From Streptomyces sp. WMMC940 (GTDB taxonomy: Bacteria > Actinomycetota > Actinomycetes > Streptomycetales > Streptomycetaceae), in contig NZ_JAPZBC010000001.1 in NCBI RefSeq assembly GCF_027460265.1, positions 6,209,001 to 6,273,000 of the forward strand: 64,000 nucleotides of DNA, written 5' to 3'. The translations under genes were made by a program, and so were the position numbers. Each line of letters begins with the position of its first letter. Within the stretch, counting starts at the first letter, position 1. Shown in pieces: positions 62,898 through 64,000 of this stretch. The notes beneath the pieces are model-generated. The model had not been told where the DNA came from and ran no database searches. It saw nothing but the letters and a program-made list of their open reading frames with translations.

Positions 62898-63485
62898 GTG
62901 CAGACCTCCGCCGTCCCGGATCTCGCGCACACCCACGCCCGCCCGGTGCACTGGCTGGCCACCGCGGCGGCGATGTCCGCGGTCGTCGCCGTCGCGGGCC
63001 TGCTGCAGCCGGACCACGCCCGAGCGGGGCAGTCCGGGGCCCGGGAGACCACCACCGCGGCAGCCGCCGCTCCGGCGCCGGCCCCCGACGCCGACGGCGT
63101 CGCGCTGCCGTTGGAGTGCGGCGGGGGGCCGACCGTGGTGGTCGGGCAGGCCGCCGGCGACCTGGACGGCGACGGCGGCCCGGAGACGGTCGTCGCGGCG
63201 CGCTGCGAGGCCGGTTCCGGCACCCCGCCCAGCGGCGTCTACGTGCTGGCCCGGTCCCGCACCGGGGAGCCCCGCCTCGTCGCCACCCTGCTGGAGCCCG
63301 CCCGCCGGCAGAGCGTCGGTGAGCTCGCAGTCCGTGACGGAGTCGTCACGGCAGCGCTCCTCGGCTATTCGACGCCTGAGGTGCCGCGCTGCTGCCCGGA
63401 CGAGCGGGAGACGGTCAAGTGGCGGTGGAGCGGGGGGAAGTTCGTCGAGTCCGGCGTGGGCGGGGACGCCACCGGGAGTGTGTGA
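62898..63485 (+). CDS. Secreted or anchored hypothetical protein
   Basis: A 195-aa protein with one N-terminal hydrophobic segment (HWLATAAAMSAVVAVAGLLQ, about 16-36). An Ala/Thr-rich linker leads to an exported domain with GQAAGDLDGDGGPETVVAARC, which resembles an FG-GAP/VCBS-like calcium-binding loop, and a Cys-Cys in VPRCCPDE. AGGAG precedes the GTG. Similar genes sit beside trmI in other streptomycetes. Function unknown. Confidence 0.75.
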   Translation: MQTSAVPDLAHTHARPVHWLATAAAMSAVVAVAGLLQPDHARAGQSGARETTTAAAAAPAPAPDADGVALPLECGGGPTVVVGQAAGDLDGDGGPETVVAARCEAGSGTPPSGVYVLARSRTGEPRLVATLLEPARRQSVGELAVRDGVVTAALLGYSTPEVPRCCPDERETVKWRWSGGKFVESGVGGDATGSV

Positions 63486-63515
63486 GGGGTCACCCTCGGT
63501 CCGTGGGGGAACGGG

Positions 63516-63794
63516 CTACTCGGCGTCGGGCCCGTACACCTCTGTCTTGTCCGAAACGCGGCGTACATGGATGCAGTCGCCGGGGCACTCCTTGGCCGAA
63601 TCGATGACGTCGGTCAGCAGCGGCAGCGGCACGGGCGTTGTGGCGCCCGGGTCCTGCAGCAGTTCGTCGTCGGCGCTCTTCACGTACGCCAGACCGTCGA
63701 TGTCCAGCTCGAAGACCTCGGGTGCGTACTGGGCGCAGATGCCGTCGCCGGTGCACAGCTCCTGGTCGATCCAGACCTCGAGCGCCTCGTTCAT
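63516..63794 (-). CDS. Ferredoxin (3Fe-4S or Asp-ligated 4Fe-4S)
   Basis: A 92-aa electron carrier. Cluster ligands are Cys14, Cys20 and Cys70, in CTGDGIC and KECPGDC. Asp17 takes the place of the second Cys (C-x2-D-x2-C), as in Pyrococcus ferredoxin, so a 3Fe-4S or Asp-bound 4Fe-4S cluster is predicted. An extra Cys74 is present. The ATG at 63794 was chosen since the family begins near VWIDQELC. It converges with the secreted hypothetical gene. The redox partner is unknown. Confidence 0.87.
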   Translation of the reverse strand: MNEALEVWIDQELCTGDGICAQYAPEVFELDIDGLAYVKSADDELLQDPGATTPVPLPLLTDVIDSAKECPGDCIHVRRVSDKTEVYGPDAE

Positions 63795-64000
63795 GTCGCC
63801 TGCCGTTCCTGCGCGGTGTGCATCAAGCCGTGTTGTATCAATACGGGCCAGCCCTGACGGGTGTTGACCGTTCCGACCATACAACCGCCCGCTTTCCGAT
63901 GTTGGTGGGTGGGTATTCCCCTGACGTGAGGGGCCAGCGCAAGGGTGAAGATCGGACACACCCCTTCCGTCTTTGTGATCTAGGGGTTTCAATCACCACC
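63795..64000. other. Promoter region at right edge
   Basis: About 205 bp upstream of the ferredoxin gene with no coding sequence. It probably also holds the start region of a divergent gene (ARC/Mpa ATPase by synteny) beyond the edge. Confidence 0.5.

Overview
The window is high-GC DNA with strongly GC-biased third codon positions, GTG starts and Shine-Dalgarno sites of the GGAGG type. It carries chaplins, mycothiol genes (mshC, mscR), a gylR-glpF-glpK-glpD glycerol cluster, and the TrmI/ferredoxin genes that in actinomycetes lie next to the ARC/proteasome locus. This is a Streptomyces chromosome. From about 20 kb to the right end the gene order reads like the SCO1680 to SCO1649 neighbourhood of S. 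coelicolor, from memory of that genome. The first 19 kb looks more accessory. No transposase, integrase, rRNA or CRISPR array was seen.

Layout. 0-10 kb: tail of a TetR regulator, a MaoC hydratase, a YoaK-type membrane protein, an orphan zinc-ribbon protein and a Tat-exported NamZ-type muramidase. Then come two convergent acyl-CoA operons: SDR, acyl-CoA ligase and TetR on +, APH-like kinase and acyl-CoA dehydrogenase on -. A nearly identical 20-bp operator precedes both. 10-20 kb: an 88-bp tandem duplication, a histidine-rich protein, a quinone oxidoreductase, two DUF202 proteins, a NUDIX enzyme, a KstD-like flavoprotein, a TPR-like protein, an APC permease and a molybdopterin oxidoreductase/cytochrome b pair. 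20-30 kb: a gluconate locus (gntR, gntK and a wrecked gntP), an AnsP-like permease, mycothiol-dependent formaldehyde detoxification, a pseudouridine synthase, tRNA-Leu(GAG), an M20 peptidase and two chaplins (short ChpH type, long sortase-anchored ChpC type).

30-42 kb: a RecD2-like protein whose helicase motifs have decayed, an aldo/keto reductase, an F420-type oxidoreductase, a ferritin-like protein, CorA, a phosphatase, DUF3090, an SCO1664-family protein and mshC. 42-54 kb: a PAC2-family protein (probable ParJ), a FadR-type regulator, glpD-glpK-glpF with gylR, metH and a HAD phosphatase. 54-64 kb: two tandem solute-binding lipoproteins without permease genes, a NarL-type response regulator, a RecB-like nuclease, a site-2 protease with a CBS-like tail, TrmI, a secreted hypothetical protein and a ferredoxin.

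How the genes work together. The SDR/ligase/kinase/dehydrogenase set matches the Pseudomonas levulinate/4-hydroxyacid (Lva) pathway and is the best candidate for an undescribed local system. The gyl genes import glycerol, phosphorylate it and oxidise it under GylR. MshC makes mycothiol, which MscR needs. Several promoters place a -10 box 12-13 nt before the start codon, which predicts leaderless mRNAs.
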